A stretch of 64,000 nucleotides of DNA, taken from positions 4,278,001 to 4,342,000 of the forward strand of contig NZ_CP041656.2 of NCBI RefSeq assembly GCF_007290395.2, read 5' to 3'. Below the pieces are notes generated by a model, which saw only the letters and a program-made list of their open reading frames with translations, did not search any database and was not told the origin of the DNA. The stretch comes from Bradyrhizobium cosmicum. Its GTDB lineage: Bacteria; Pseudomonadota; Alphaproteobacteria; Rhizobiales; Xanthobacteraceae. The translations under genes and the position numbers were made by a program. This document shows, in pieces, positions 44,015 through 52,305 of this stretch (the stretch's first letter is position 1; the number at the start of each line of letters is the position of its first letter).

Positions 44015-44974
44015 CTAGACCTGCTTCGCAGCGGCCAATGCATCCTTGGCGCCGGCAATGTCATTCGGACCGCCGACCGCAACGCCGACGGCGCCGTCCG
44101 CAATGCGCTTGACGAGGCCGGTCAGCACCTTGCCGGCACCGATCTCGAAGAAGCGGTTGACGCCCTGCCCCGCCATATAAGCAACCGACTCGCGCCAGCG
44201 CACCGTGCCGGTGACCTGCTCGACCAGACGGCGGCGGATCTCGTCGGGATCGGTGATCGCGCTCGCCAGCACGTTCGATACCAGGGGTGCGGCCGGCGGC
44301 TTGATCGTGACCTTCGCCAGCGCCTCCGCCATGGCATCGGCGGCGGGCTGCATCAGCTTGCAATGGAACGGCGCGGACACCGGCAGCAGCATCGCGCGCT
44401 TGGCGCCTCTGGTCTTGGCGATCTCGACGGCGCGATCGACCGCGGCCTTGTCGCCGGAGACGACCACCTGCCCGCCGCCATTGTCGTTGGCGGCCTGGCA
44501 GACCTGGCCCTGCGCCGCCTCGCTGGCGACCGCGATGGCGGTCTCGTAGTCGAGGCCGAGCAAGGCGGCCATCGCGCCCGCGCCAACCGGGACGGCCTTC
44601 TGCATTGCGAGACCGCGGGTGCGAAGCAGCCGCGCGGTATCTGAAATCGTCAGGCTGCCGGCAGCGGCCAGCGCCGAATATTCACCGAGCGAGTGACCGG
44701 CAACGAAGGCCGCGTCCCGCCCGACGGAAAAACCCGCTTCGGCCTCGAGAACGCGCAGCGTGGCGACGGACACGGCCATCAGCGCCGGCTGGGCGTTTTC
44801 AGTGAGTTGGAGGGTTTCGGCCGGACCATCCCAGATGATGGCGGTAAGCTTCTCGCCGAGCGCGGCATCGACCTCGTCGAATACGGCGCGCGCCGCCGGA
44901 AACGCGTCGGCCAGGGCCTTGCCCATGCCGACCGCCTGGGACCCCTGCCCTGGAAATGTGAATGCTGCCGTCAT
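44015..44974 (-). CDS. fabD: Malonyl-CoA:ACP transacylase
   Basis: A 319-residue enzyme that loads malonate onto ACP. It begins AFTFPGQGSQAVGMG, and the nucleophilic Ser lies in FVAGHSLGEYSALAAA; SAPFHCKLMQPA carries the catalytic His. The ATG at 44974 has GGGAGC upstream; the frame reaches 45058 without support. First gene of the fabD-fabG-acpP-fabF cluster. Confidence 0.97.
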   Translation of the reverse strand: MTAAFTFPGQGSQAVGMGKALADAFPAARAVFDEVDAALGEKLTAIIWDGPAETLQLTENAQPALMAVSVATLRVLEAEAGFSVGRDAAFVAGHSLGEYSALAAAGSLTISDTARLLRTRGLAMQKAVPVGAGAMAALLGLDYETAIAVASEAAQGQVCQAANDNGGGQVVVSGDKAAVDRAVEIAKTRGAKRAMLLPVSAPFHCKLMQPAADAMAEALAKVTIKPPAAPLVSNVLASAITDPDEIRRRLVEQVTGTVRWRESVAYMAGQGVNRFFEIGAGKVLTGLVKRIADGAVGVAVGGPNDIAGAKDALAAAKQV

Positions 44975-45148
44975 CGGCGCTCCCTGCTTGTCGGGCGTGA
45001 TCCCTGCGAGAAACCGGCAACCGATGACGCACGGCCTTAGGCCATGGTTCCGGATCATGCTCCAAAGGGGGCCGTAGACACTGTCCGGGGCCGGAATGTC
45101 AAGCCAAGATAGGAGCTTCGCCCCCCATTCAACTGGGGATGCGGCCCC

Positions 45149-46174
45149 TCAAAATCCACCATTGGCCTGGTTGGCATCGACCGCCGCCCCGGACTGCGCA
45201 CGGCGCACGCTGCTGACCAATTGCCCTGGCCGGTCGTCGCGATTCGGCTTCGTCGTCGCAAGCCGCAGGACCGCCGCGTAGCCCGGCTGCACCTCCATGC
45301 GCCCCGCATGCCGGCTCTCGCTGAGCAGGCGATGGACCTTGGGCAGATTGTAGCAGGGCACGTAGAACAGCAGGTGATGCTCGAGGTGATAGTTCACGTA
45401 GTACGGCGCGATGAACAGACGCTCGAGAACATTGGCATGCGTGGTGCGGGTGTTGCGCAGGGGATCGCTGCTATCAGGGACGACAGCATGCTCGGCGATG
45501 TTGCGGATGCGGGTGATGACCATCATCCAGGTCAGGAGCGGCACCAGCCATAGCAGCGGATAGGCCCACCACACGCCGGCCGCCGCAAGTGCTGCGAACA
45601 TCGCGGCGTTGACGAGACATTGCGGACCGAGCTTCTCCCGGAAATGCGCCGCGCGCTGGCGCCACGGCCAGTCCTTCGGCCCAAGCGCGTTGAGCAGTTG
45701 CGCCTTGCGCTGCAGGTAGCCGGTCTGCCCGGTGATGTCGCGGATGAACTTGCGGCGGTAGCTCAGCTTCGTGATCGGAAACGGCGCCGACAGCACGAGA
45801 TCAGGATCGTCTTCCTGCTGGGTGCGCGCATGATGCTGCAAATGATAGCGCCGATAGGCACGGGTCTCGGCGAAAACCGGATAAGCGCAAAACCACTGGC
45901 TCAGCGCCAGATTGGTCTTCTCGTCAGCGGACAAGCAGCCATGCGCGCCGTCATGCATCAGGATCGCAAGTCCGAGCTGGCGCGAACCGATGACGGCGAC
46001 GGCGAAAACATAGGTCAGCGGATTGGGCCACCACGCGACCAAAGCGATTGCACCTATGATCAGCGCCCAGGCATGCGCGATCAGCGCAACGCCCTTCCAG
46101 GTCACGCGCTGGCGAACGTCGGCGAGCTGGCCGTCGGTCAGGAAGTCGCGGGCACGCATGCGAAGCGCGGTCAT
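45149..46174 (-). CDS. Membrane fatty-acid desaturase family protein
   Basis: A 341-residue integral-membrane di-iron enzyme. The three His boxes are HDGAHG, HLQHHA and HLEHH, spaced as in acyl-lipid desaturases, with hydrophobic helices near residues 30-75 and 185-215. The substrate may be an acyl lipid or a carotenoid-like hydrocarbon. The gene begins three bases after a TetR regulator on the same strand, so both probably share the operator at 46903-46919. Confidence 0.9.
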   Translation of the reverse strand: MTALRMRARDFLTDGQLADVRQRVTWKGVALIAHAWALIIGAIALVAWWPNPLTYVFAVAVIGSRQLGLAILMHDGAHGCLSADEKTNLALSQWFCAYPVFAETRAYRRYHLQHHARTQQEDDPDLVLSAPFPITKLSYRRKFIRDITGQTGYLQRKAQLLNALGPKDWPWRQRAAHFREKLGPQCLVNAAMFAALAAAGVWWAYPLLWLVPLLTWMMVITRIRNIAEHAVVPDSSDPLRNTRTTHANVLERLFIAPYYVNYHLEHHLLFYVPCYNLPKVHRLLSESRHAGRMEVQPGYAAVLRLATTKPNRDDRPGQLVSSVRRAQSGAAVDANQANGGF

Positions 46175-46177
46175 GGC

Positions 46178-46882
46178 TCACCCCTCCTCATTCGAATTGC
46201 CTGATGCGCCGCGCTCGTCGACGAGACGCAGGCGCGCAATGTCGCCGGCCGTCTTCGCCTGCTCGCCCAGCACGCGCAGCATCTCGACACAGAGCGCCTC
46301 GGGCGAACGGCCCATGGCATAGCCTTCGAGAATGATTCCGATGGCGACGGCCCAGAACCGTCGCGAGCTTTCGTCGGGCGCGCGCAGGGAGCGCCAGCCG
46401 CGGCGCGCGACCTGGCCCGCATAGGCCCGCGCGCCCTCGCTGTGCAGGCGCTCGATGGTGCGCTCGACCAGCGGCGCGAGATCCTGGCGCCGCCGCGTCA
46501 GCGCCAGCGCCTCGGCGAAGAAGGCGACCGAATCGCTCGCCGTCACGGTCTCGGCCAACGCGCGCGTGTAGTCCCGCGGCGTATGCGCTGTCAGCGCCGC
46601 CTGTTCGGTCGCCCGCGCCAGATACAGCAATTCGCGGCAAGCGCATTCGACGAACAGCGCCTCCTTGGTGCGAAAGTAATAGGTGATCTGGCTCGGAAAC
46701 GCGTCCACGGCGGCCGCGATATCGGTGATCGCGGTCCCGGACAGCCCGCGCTCCCGGAACAGCGGGCTCGCCGCGTCCAGCAGCAGCGACCGCATCTTGC
46801 GGCCGGCGGAGCGCGTAGCCCGCGCGAAATGCTTGGGGTCGCCAGCCGCCTCAAGCGGTTCATGGACCGGCCTTTTAGCCAT
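46178..46882 (-). CDS. TetR/AcrR-family regulator of the desaturase
   Basis: A 234-residue repressor. The N-terminal HTH is about residues 35-80 (GLSGTAITDIAAAVDAFPSQITYYF); the ligand domain follows. The ATG at 46882 (MAKRPVHEP) has GGGAGGATTTGATGG context and is preferred over an ATG frame to 46918. It is co-directional with the desaturase and 21 bases downstream of a perfect inverted repeat, so it probably represses its own operon. A fatty-acid or CoA ligand is plausible but inferred only from the partner gene. Confidence 0.9.
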   Translation of the reverse strand: MAKRPVHEPLEAAGDPKHFARATRSAGRKMRSLLLDAASPLFRERGLSGTAITDIAAAVDAFPSQITYYFRTKEALFVECACRELLYLARATEQAALTAHTPRDYTRALAETVTASDSVAFFAEALALTRRRQDLAPLVERTIERLHSEGARAYAGQVARRGWRSLRAPDESSRRFWAVAIGIILEGYAMGRSPEALCVEMLRVLGEQAKTAGDIARLRLVDERGASGNSNEEG

Positions 46883-46902
46883 CAAATCCTCCCGTTGGTT
46901 TA

Positions 46903-46919
46903 TTTGTATGACGTACAAA
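46903..46919. promoter_or_regulatory. Candidate TetR operator of the desaturase operon
   Basis: A perfect inverted repeat TTTGTA-N5-TACAAA lies 21 bases upstream of the TetR start codon. Size and position are right for autorepression by a TetR dimer. Confidence 0.65.
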
Positions 46920-47157
46920 CAAAAAAATCAAGCCCGTGTGGTATTGGAGGACAGGACTGGCGCGGCCGCCAAGGGCGATCTGGACCGAACAGCCGGCCTG
47001 CAACCTTGCAAAGCCGGCCAAAATCCGTATAAGGCGCGCATCCGCAGACCCCGGCCGGGAGCTGAACGGACGGTCTCAGCAAATCATTCGTGATTTTGGT
47101 GTGGCAGGGCCAGTCGGCCCGTCGTCCCGTGTTTCCGCCTTCTGAGCTTAATCCCAG
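46920..47157. other. Upstream region of the rpsF operon
   Basis: About 240 bases between the TetR operator and the rpsF leader hairpin. It should hold the promoter of the ribosomal operon and of the divergent TetR gene, but I cannot place a -35/-10 pair with confidence. No gene seen. Confidence 0.4.
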
Positions 47158-47221
47158 AGTCCTTTCCGAAGGCCTCTTAAGGGCTTGACGCCGGGCGATG
47201 CGCCAACATGAGGAAAGGACT
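47158..47221 (+). promoter_or_regulatory. rpsF leader: stem that pairs with the Shine-Dalgarno sequence
   Basis: AGTCCTTTCC (47158-47167) is perfectly complementary to GGAAAGGACT (47212-47221), which holds the rpsF ribosome binding site four bases before the ATG. The left arm can instead fold locally as CCTT-TCCG-AAGG (47161-47172), which would free the site. A small GGCG-ATG-CGCC hairpin (47194-47204) sits inside. CCG at 47166-47168 is the trinucleotide expected in S6:S18-binding leaders. This suggests translational autoregulation by S6-S18 (inference). Confidence 0.6.
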
Positions 47222-47224
47222 TCC

Positions 47225-47731
47225 ATGGCTCTCTATGAGCATGTTTTTCTCGCGCGCCAAGACGCGAGCACGCAGCAGGTCGAAGAGCTGACTGCGCAGA
47301 TGACCGGCATCGTCGAGGGTCTCGGCGGCAAGGTCACCAAGACCGAGAATTGGGGCGTTCGCTCCCTCACCTACCGCATGAACAAGAACCGCAAGGCGCA
47401 CTTCGTGCTGCTCAACATCGACGCGCCGTCCGCGGCGATCGCCGAGATCGAGCGCCAGGAGCGGATCAGCGAAGACGTGATCCGCTATCTCAGCGTCCGC
47501 GTCGAAGAACTCGAAGAAGGCCCGTCCGCGATGATGCGCAAGGCTGATCGCGACCGCGAGCGTGACGACCGCGGCGGCGGCTTCCGTGGTGATCGCGAAG
47601 GCGGTGGCTTCCGTGGCGACCGCGAGGGCGGTTTCCGTGGCGGTGATCGCGACGGCGGCGGCTTCCGCGGCGATCGCGGCCCACGCCGCCCGCGCGACGA
47701 AGCTGAAACCACCACGACGGATACGGAGTAA
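47225..47731 (+). CDS. rpsF: Small ribosomal subunit protein S6 with RGG-like C-terminal tail
   Basis: A 168-residue protein. Residues 1-107 are the normal S6 fold ([56 protein letters not shown]) that pairs with S18 on the 30S platform. Residues about 108-168 are an added tail of repeats built on GGGFRGDR, highly charged and Gly-rich. Many alphaproteobacterial S6 proteins have extended tails. The ATG at 47225 follows AGGAAAGGACTTCC; the frame to 47198 is not the start. First gene of the rpsF-rpsR-DUF2232-rplI operon. Confidence 0.97.
   Translation: MALYEHVFLARQDASTQQVEELTAQMTGIVEGLGGKVTKTENWGVRSLTYRMNKNRKAHFVLLNIDAPSAAIAEIERQERISEDVIRYLSVRVEELEEGPSAMMRKADRDRERDDRGGGFRGDREGGGFRGDREGGFRGGDRDGGGFRGDRGPRRPRDEAETTTTDTE
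47572..47681 (+). repeat. In-frame repeat encoding GGGFRGDR units in rpsF
   Basis: Four near-copies of a roughly 24-base unit (core GGCTTCCGTGGTGATCGC and variants) encode GGGFRGDR(E/D)-like units. Differences are mostly synonymous or Glu/Asp changes, which points to selection on the peptide or recent repeat expansion. Confidence 0.8.
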
Positions 47732-47736
47732 GATCA

Positions 47737-47976
47737 ATGGCTGAAGCTGGTGCACGCCGTCCGTTTTTCCGTCGTCGCAAGAGCTGCCCGTTCACGGGCG
47801 CGAATGCTCCGAAGATCGACTACAAGGACTCCAAGCTGCTGATGCGTTACGTCTCCGAGCGCGGCAAGATCGTGCCGAGCCGCATCACCGCGGTGTCCGC
47901 GAAGAAGCAGCGTGAGCTCGCCCGCGCCATCAAGCGCGCGCGGTTCCTGGGCCTGCTGCCCTACGTCATTCGCTAA
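47737..47976 (+). CDS. rpsR: Small ribosomal subunit protein S18
   Basis: A 79-residue 30S protein that binds S6 and 16S rRNA. Typical sequence: [14 protein letters not shown], then [31 protein letters not shown] and ending [12 protein letters not shown]. It begins five bases after rpsF. A tight 13-bp hairpin follows nine bases after its stop. Confidence 0.98.
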   Translation: MAEAGARRPFFRRRKSCPFTGANAPKIDYKDSKLLMRYVSERGKIVPSRITAVSAKKQRELARAIKRARFLGLLPYVIR

Positions 47977-47984
47977 GACCAATC

Positions 47985-48012
47985 CGGCCGGCGGCGACAT
48001 CGCCGCCGGCCG
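47985..48012 (+). terminator. Long GC hairpin after rpsR
   Basis: A near-uninterrupted 13-bp inverted repeat, CGGCCGGCGGCGA / TCGCCGCCGGCCG, starts nine bases after the rpsR stop. A second stem (AAAACGCGATGA at 48019-48030 with TCATCGCATTTT at 48035-48046) follows, ending in TTTT. Together they may attenuate read-through into DUF2232 and rplI or protect the upstream mRNA. Confidence 0.6.
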
Positions 48013-48060
48013 CACACCAAAACGCGATGATGATTCATCGCATTTTGGGTTGTCGTTTGA

Positions 48061-48106
48061 GCATGATCTTTTCGGGAAAACCGCTACACACTTTTCCGGA
48101 TCGTGC
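48061..48106. repeat. Palindromic intergenic repeat, family A (copy 2)
   Basis: GCATGATC (48061-48068) and GATCGTGC (48099-48106) flank a CGGGAAAA / TTTTCCG core, matching the element at 1055-1099 except for one inserted base and one outer-arm change. It forms the third hairpin in a row downstream of rpsR. Confidence 0.8.
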
Positions 48107-48192
48107 TTTGATCTCATAAGGCTTCCGGGTCGTCCGGTCGCCGATGGTTGGGGCAACACGCCTCTAACCGCTCGAAGGGAGCGGGACAGCTG

Positions 48193-49170
48193 ATGATGGC
48201 TTTTGGACTGATAGCCCTGATCGCCGGCGCTGCGTCGGCCCTGATGTTCGCCTCGATCGTTTCGGGCGCGCTGATCTCGCTCGTCCTGTTCTATCTCGCC
48301 CCGCTGCCGCTGATGGTCGCCGCGATCGGCTGGGGGCCGCTTTGCGCCAGCGCCGGCGGCATCGCGGCCGCGGTCAGCCTCGGCGCCCTGTTCGGCCTGC
48401 CCTACTGCATCGCCTTTGCCGTCACCGTCGCACTGCCGGCCTGGTGGCTCGGCCATCTCGTGCTGCTCAGCCGTCCGACGGGACCTGCCACGCCGGCCAC
48501 CGCCACCGCGCCGCCGGCGGAACCCGAGCTCGAATGGTATCCGGTCGGCCGCATCCTGCTGTGGATCGCAGGCTTCGCCACGCTGACCACGATCGCCGCA
48601 CTGCTCACGCTCGGCACCGACGCCGAGACCATCACCGGCACGCTGCGGCGCGGTTTGATGCGCCTCCTCCGCAGCACCGATCCGCAGACATCAGGCGAAG
48701 CCAGCCAGTTCGTCGACGCGATGGTGCGCATCGCCCCGGCCGCCGCCACGATCGTCGCGATGATGACGCTCACGCTCAATCTCTGGCTCAGCGCCAAGAT
48801 CACGGCGACGTCGGGCCGGCTGCGGCGTCCCTGGCCAGACATGAAGACGGCGGAGCTGCCGCCGATGACGCTGGTCGGGCTCTGCGTCGCGCTCGCCTTC
48901 TGCTTTACCGGCGGGCTGCTCGCGATCGCCGCGCAGATCACCGCGGCGGCGCTGATGATGGGCTATGCGTTCACCGGCTTTGCCGTTCTGCATACGCTGA
49001 CGCTGGCACTGAAGAGCCGCACCTTCTGGCTCGGCTCGACCTACGCCGTCGTCGTGGTGTTCGGATGGCCGGTGATCGCGATGGTGATCCTCGGCATGGC
49101 GGACGCCGTGTTCGGCTTCCGCGAGCGCTTCCTGCGCAGCCGGCAGCCGCCGCCGCTGCCAACCGCTTGA
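48193..49170 (+). CDS. DUF2232 integral membrane protein
   Basis: A 325-residue membrane protein with about eight hydrophobic segments (e.g. [44 protein letters not shown]-type C-terminal helices). DUF2232 proteins lie between rpsR and rplI across alphaproteobacteria; the fold suggests an ECF-type S-component or permease, but the role is unproven. The ATG at 48193 is used. The gene is separated from rpsR by the hairpin cluster and from rplI by 61 bases. Confidence 0.88.
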   Translation: MMAFGLIALIAGAASALMFASIVSGALISLVLFYLAPLPLMVAAIGWGPLCASAGGIAAAVSLGALFGLPYCIAFAVTVALPAWWLGHLVLLSRPTGPATPATATAPPAEPELEWYPVGRILLWIAGFATLTTIAALLTLGTDAETITGTLRRGLMRLLRSTDPQTSGEASQFVDAMVRIAPAAATIVAMMTLTLNLWLSAKITATSGRLRRPWPDMKTAELPPMTLVGLCVALAFCFTGGLLAIAAQITAAALMMGYAFTGFAVLHTLTLALKSRTFWLGSTYAVVVVFGWPVIAMVILGMADAVFGFRERFLRSRQPPPLPTA

Positions 49171-49231
49171 GTTCAAGTTCGAAAATCCACACTCACCACT
49201 TCAACACTCAACACTTCAAAGGAGAACGAAT

Positions 49232-49834
49232 ATGGAAGTCATTTTGCTGGAACGCGTGAGCAAGCTTGGCCAGATGGGCGAAGTCGTGAAGGTCCGCGAC
49301 GGTTATGCCCGCAATTTCCTGCTCAAGCGCGGCAAGGCGCTGCGTGCCACCGCCGACAACAAGGCCAAGTACGAAGGCATGAAGGCCGACCTCGAGGCCC
49401 GCAACCTTCAGTCCAAGGGCGAGGCGTCCAAGGTCGCCGAGAAGATCGAGGGCAAGAACATCATCGTGATCCGTCAGGCCTCGGAAGCCGGCCAGCTGTT
49501 CGGATCGGTCAACGTGCGTGACATCGTCGTCGCGTTCGAAGCTGACGGCATTTCGCTGTCCCGCCCGCAGGTCCAGCTCGACGCACCGATCAAGACCATC
49601 GGCAAGCGCTCCATCACTGTTGCCATCCACCCCGAGGTCGAAGTCCAGATCAGCGTCACGGTTGCGCGCAGCCAGGACGAGGCCGAGCGCATCAACCGCG
49701 GCGAGGACATCTCGACCCGCAACGAGGACCGCGATGCAGCCGCCGAGGCAATCGCCGCCGCTGGCGAGTTCTTCGATCCGGAAGCCCAGCAGGACGACGA
49801 GCCGGCCCCGGCTGCGGAAGAGACCGAGAAGTAA
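49232..49834 (+). CDS. rplI: Large ribosomal subunit protein L9
   Basis: A 200-residue 50S protein. The N-terminal domain starts [19 protein letters not shown] and has [21 protein letters not shown], which binds 23S rRNA. A long helix links it to the C-terminal domain ([17 protein letters not shown] [19 protein letters not shown]). The last 50 residues are an acidic extension beyond the usual 150-residue L9. The ribosome binding site AAAGGAGAACGAAT is strong, and an intrinsic terminator follows. Confidence 0.98.
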   Translation: MEVILLERVSKLGQMGEVVKVRDGYARNFLLKRGKALRATADNKAKYEGMKADLEARNLQSKGEASKVAEKIEGKNIIVIRQASEAGQLFGSVNVRDIVVAFEADGISLSRPQVQLDAPIKTIGKRSITVAIHPEVEVQISVTVARSQDEAERINRGEDISTRNEDRDAAAEAIAAAGEFFDPEAQQDDEPAPAAEETEK

Positions 49835-49857
49835 ACCTCGCGTTCATGCGCGAAGCG

Positions 49858-49895
49858 AAGCCCGGCCGCGCTAAGCGGCTGGGCTTTTCGTTTTT
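49858..49895 (+). terminator. Rho-independent terminator after rplI
   Basis: The stem AAGCCC-G-GCCGC / GCGGC-T-GGGCTT has a short loop and is followed by TTCGTTTTT. Its right half lies inside the last codons of the convergent thioesterase gene. Confidence 0.85.
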
Positions 49896-50350
49896 GTGGC
49901 GACATCCTCGCTCAACATCGAGATCGAGGCGAGCGCCGTTGCGGTATGCTTCTCGACGCCGTCGCTGACGCAGAACACGTCGGCGGCGACCACGGAGACC
50001 TGGCGGCCCGGCTTGATCACCCTAGCCCGGCAGATCAGTTTCTCGCCGATCGCCGGCGACCACAGATTGAGCTTGTACTCCGCCGTCAGCGCCGGCTGGC
50101 CGCGCGAGGTGGCCGCTGCGATCGTCGTGGCGTTGTCGACCAGGAAGGCGGTGACGCCGCCGTGGAAGAAGCCATGCTGCTGGAGCAGCTCCGGCCGGCG
50201 ATCGACCGCGATCGTGCATTTGCCGCGCGCGAGGTCCGAGAGCTCGGCGCCAACCAAATTCATGAAACCCTGCCGCCCGACATTGACGTGGATGCGCTCG
50301 GCAACGGCGGCGAATTCGGGATCTGCTTCGTCTTGCATGATACCTCTCAT
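49871..50350 (-). CDS. PaaI-type hotdog-fold thioesterase
   Basis: A 159-residue acyl-CoA thioesterase of the hotdog superfamily. The conserved core is LLQQHGFFHGGVTAFLVDNATTIAA, with the G(x)(x)HGG signature, followed by TAEYKLNLWSPAIGEKL and the strand region CRARVIKPGRQVSVVAADVF. The ATG at 50350 overlaps the TetR stop as ATGA, so the pair is translationally coupled. The long upstream frame to 50617 lies inside the TetR gene and is not real. Confidence 0.92.
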   Translation of the reverse strand: MRGIMQDEADPEFAAVAERIHVNVGRQGFMNLVGAELSDLARGKCTIAVDRRPELLQQHGFFHGGVTAFLVDNATTIAAATSRGQPALTAEYKLNLWSPAIGEKLICRARVIKPGRQVSVVAADVFCVSDGVEKHTATALASISMLSEDVATKTKSPAA

Positions 50351-50943
50351 CGTTTCGTAATGCGCTCGGGCGGGACCAGCGCGCGGATGGCGCAGGCGAT
50401 CAGCGTGTCCGCTTCGGCCCGGGGATCGGAGCGATCGCGCCCCGAGAGGAACGCGCGGCAGAAGATCTGCGCCGGCCCGATCAACTGGCTGACGAACATC
50501 ACCGGCGTCATCGGCAGCAGCTCGCCGCCGGCAACCAGCGGCGCGCGCCAGCGCTCGATGCCTTCGGCCAGCCGCGCATTCTGCGCGCGCTGAGCATCGC
50601 GCACATCCTCGCCCCATTCGCTGCGCGATATCTCGAAAAGATAGCGCGCCTCGCGCCGGCTCGAGGCGACCCAGTCGAGATGCGCCCGGATCAGGCGATC
50701 GATGCCCTGCCCGGCATCAGGCACTGGATCGAGCGCAGCCAGCACCGCGGCGTGATAGTGCCTGAGCACCTCCAGGAAGAGCGCCCCCGCGAGCTCCTTC
50801 TTCGATCCGAAGACATGAAAGAAGCTACCGTTGGAGGCGCGCGCCCTGGTGCGGATCGCAGCCACCGTCGCGGCCTCGAAGCCGACGCGGTCGAACACGA
50901 CAAGCCCGGCCGCCAACAGGTCCTCACGCACGCTCGCCGTCAT
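50347..50943 (-). CDS. TetR-family regulator of the thioesterase
   Basis: A 198-residue repressor. The HTH (VGFEAATVAAIRTRARASNGSFFHVFGSK) is at about residues 20-50. The C-terminal part forms the ligand and dimer domain. It is followed without a gap by a thioesterase, so an acyl-CoA ligand is plausible (inference). A 24-base dyad 12 bases upstream of the ATG is the likely operator. Confidence 0.92.
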   Translation of the reverse strand: MTASVREDLLAAGLVVFDRVGFEAATVAAIRTRARASNGSFFHVFGSKKELAGALFLEVLRHYHAAVLAALDPVPDAGQGIDRLIRAHLDWVASSRREARYLFEISRSEWGEDVRDAQRAQNARLAEGIERWRAPLVAGGELLPMTPVMFVSQLIGPAQIFCRAFLSGRDRSDPRAEADTLIACAIRALVPPERITKR

Positions 50944-50955
50944 CGACGCCTCCTA

Positions 50956-50979
50956 GAGTTCTACTCTAGAGTAATACTC
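50956..50979. promoter_or_regulatory. Candidate TetR operator upstream of the thioesterase operon
   Basis: A 24-base dyad with a perfect 12-bp centre TACTCTAGAGTA (50962-50973) and outer arms GAGT and ACTC. Twenty of the 24 positions are symmetrical. It ends 12 bases before the TetR start codon, right for autorepression. Confidence 0.75.
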
Positions 50980-51047
50980 CAATTTGCGTCAAGACGATGC
51001 GAAGGCCGCGATGAGCGGCCTTCGCAAATGGAGAATGGGAATTTGGC

Positions 51048-52016
51048 TTAGCGCGAAATCGGCGGCGCGGGTGGTCCCGACGACTCCGCCGGCGGCGGGG
51101 CTGCGGCGGTCGCGGGCGGCGCCGGCTCCTGCGGCTTGGCCGCAGCCGGCTCGGGGGCCGCAACAGACGCGGCCGGCTTGGGAGCAGGCTCTTCCGCCGG
51201 CTTGGGCTCGGCGGGCTTGGCAGCGGCCGGCGCGGCGGGCGTCACCTGAGGGACCGGATCGGGCCGCAGCGCGGGAGCTTCGCTGCCGCGCGGCTCGACC
51301 TTGGCGCTATCAGGCTTGGGCTCAGCGGGCTTCTCGGGCTCGACCTTCGCGGTGTCGGGCTTAGTTTCCGGCTCGGACTCCGCCTTCGGCTCGCTCTTCT
51401 TGTCCTCCGTGGCCGGCGCGGCGGCGTCGACCTTCGGTGCCTCCTCGGTCCCGGGCTTGCCGCGGCGCTTGGCCTTGCGGCCTTCGGGCGCGGCCTCGGG
51501 CTTCGCGCCGTCCTTCGATCCCTCCTCGGCCGGCCGTGCAACGCGCTTCTGGCGCGCGCCTTCGGCGGCCGGAACTGCGCCCTCGCCTTCCGGCTTGGCG
51601 GCGTCCTGCGAGCGCTGGCGGCGACCTTGATGCTCAGGCGCCTGTGCGGGATTGGTATTGGCTTCCTTGGCGCCGTCCTTCTTGTCCTTGCCGTCCTTGT
51701 TGCCGTCCTTGGCCTGGTACCGGGTGTCGGTGGCGCCGTTGGAGACGAGGTAGGAGGCCAGCACGCCGGCCATGTCGGAACTGGTGGTGTAATGCTGACG
51801 CAGGAAGCCCGGCAGCGACCCTGGCGCCACTGTCTTCAGGAGTCCCCTCGGGCTCTTGTGGCAGGCGTTGCAGGTCTGCGCGAAGAGCTGGGATGGGGCC
51901 TTGCCGGCCTCGAGGTTCGTCGCCTGCGCAAGAACGGAGTCGGTCGCGCCGAAGCCGATCAGAAGCACTACCGTCGCGAGGCTGAGCGCTCGGCTCGACA
52001 TTCCCATCATCTCCAT
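51048..52016 (-). CDS. Exported c-type cytochrome-like protein with a long Pro/Ala/Lys/Glu-rich tail
   Basis: A 322-residue exported protein. The signal peptide (ALSLATVVLLIGFGA, ending VLAQ) comes before a small domain with one haem-binding CxxCH at about residues 48-52 (QTCNACHKSPRGL). The mono-haem domain ends near residue 100. The remaining 220 residues are low complexity: first Lys/Glu-rich (KDGNKDGKDKKDG), then Pro/Ala-rich repeats such as KPAEPKPAEEPAPKPAA. A possible cell-envelope tether. Starts at 52016, 52010, 52007 or 52001 (MSSRALSL, GGAG nine bases upstream) all fit. Confidence 0.78.
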   Translation of the reverse strand: MEMMGMSSRALSLATVVLLIGFGATDSVLAQATNLEAGKAPSQLFAQTCNACHKSPRGLLKTVAPGSLPGFLRQHYTTSSDMAGVLASYLVSNGATDTRYQAKDGNKDGKDKKDGAKEANTNPAQAPEHQGRRQRSQDAAKPEGEGAVPAAEGARQKRVARPAEEGSKDGAKPEAAPEGRKAKRRGKPGTEEAPKVDAAAPATEDKKSEPKAESEPETKPDTAKVEPEKPAEPKPDSAKVEPRGSEAPALRPDPVPQVTPAAPAAAKPAEPKPAEEPAPKPAASVAAPEPAAAKPQEPAPPATAAAPPPAESSGPPAPPISR

Positions 52017-52305
52017 TGAATTTCCGCGAATGCAGCCGGCATCCGCGCGGCGGCGGTCACCTTTTAGCGGATTGAGCCGCGAATGGAAGCAGCCTCCATG
52101 CGCAAGGATGTGATTAAGCAGTTTTGGAATATCGGCTGTGATCACAGTGCAATAGCGCGGCGGCTCGCTTGAACCAAGCAAGCCTTGCCCGGCGGCGCAG
52201 CCTCGCCGGAAAGCGGCACAACGTCGCAAAGCCACGGTGCCGCAGCCGCCCGGTTGCGCGCGTTCAGTGGCGGCTCCGAGCCGACGCGGGAAGGTGAATG
52301 AAGAC
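52017..52305. other. Upstream region of the cytochrome-like gene
   Basis: This stretch should contain the promoter of the cytochrome-like gene. Open frames on both strands look like shadows with poor codon use. No repeat or RNA structure recognised. Confidence 0.35.
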
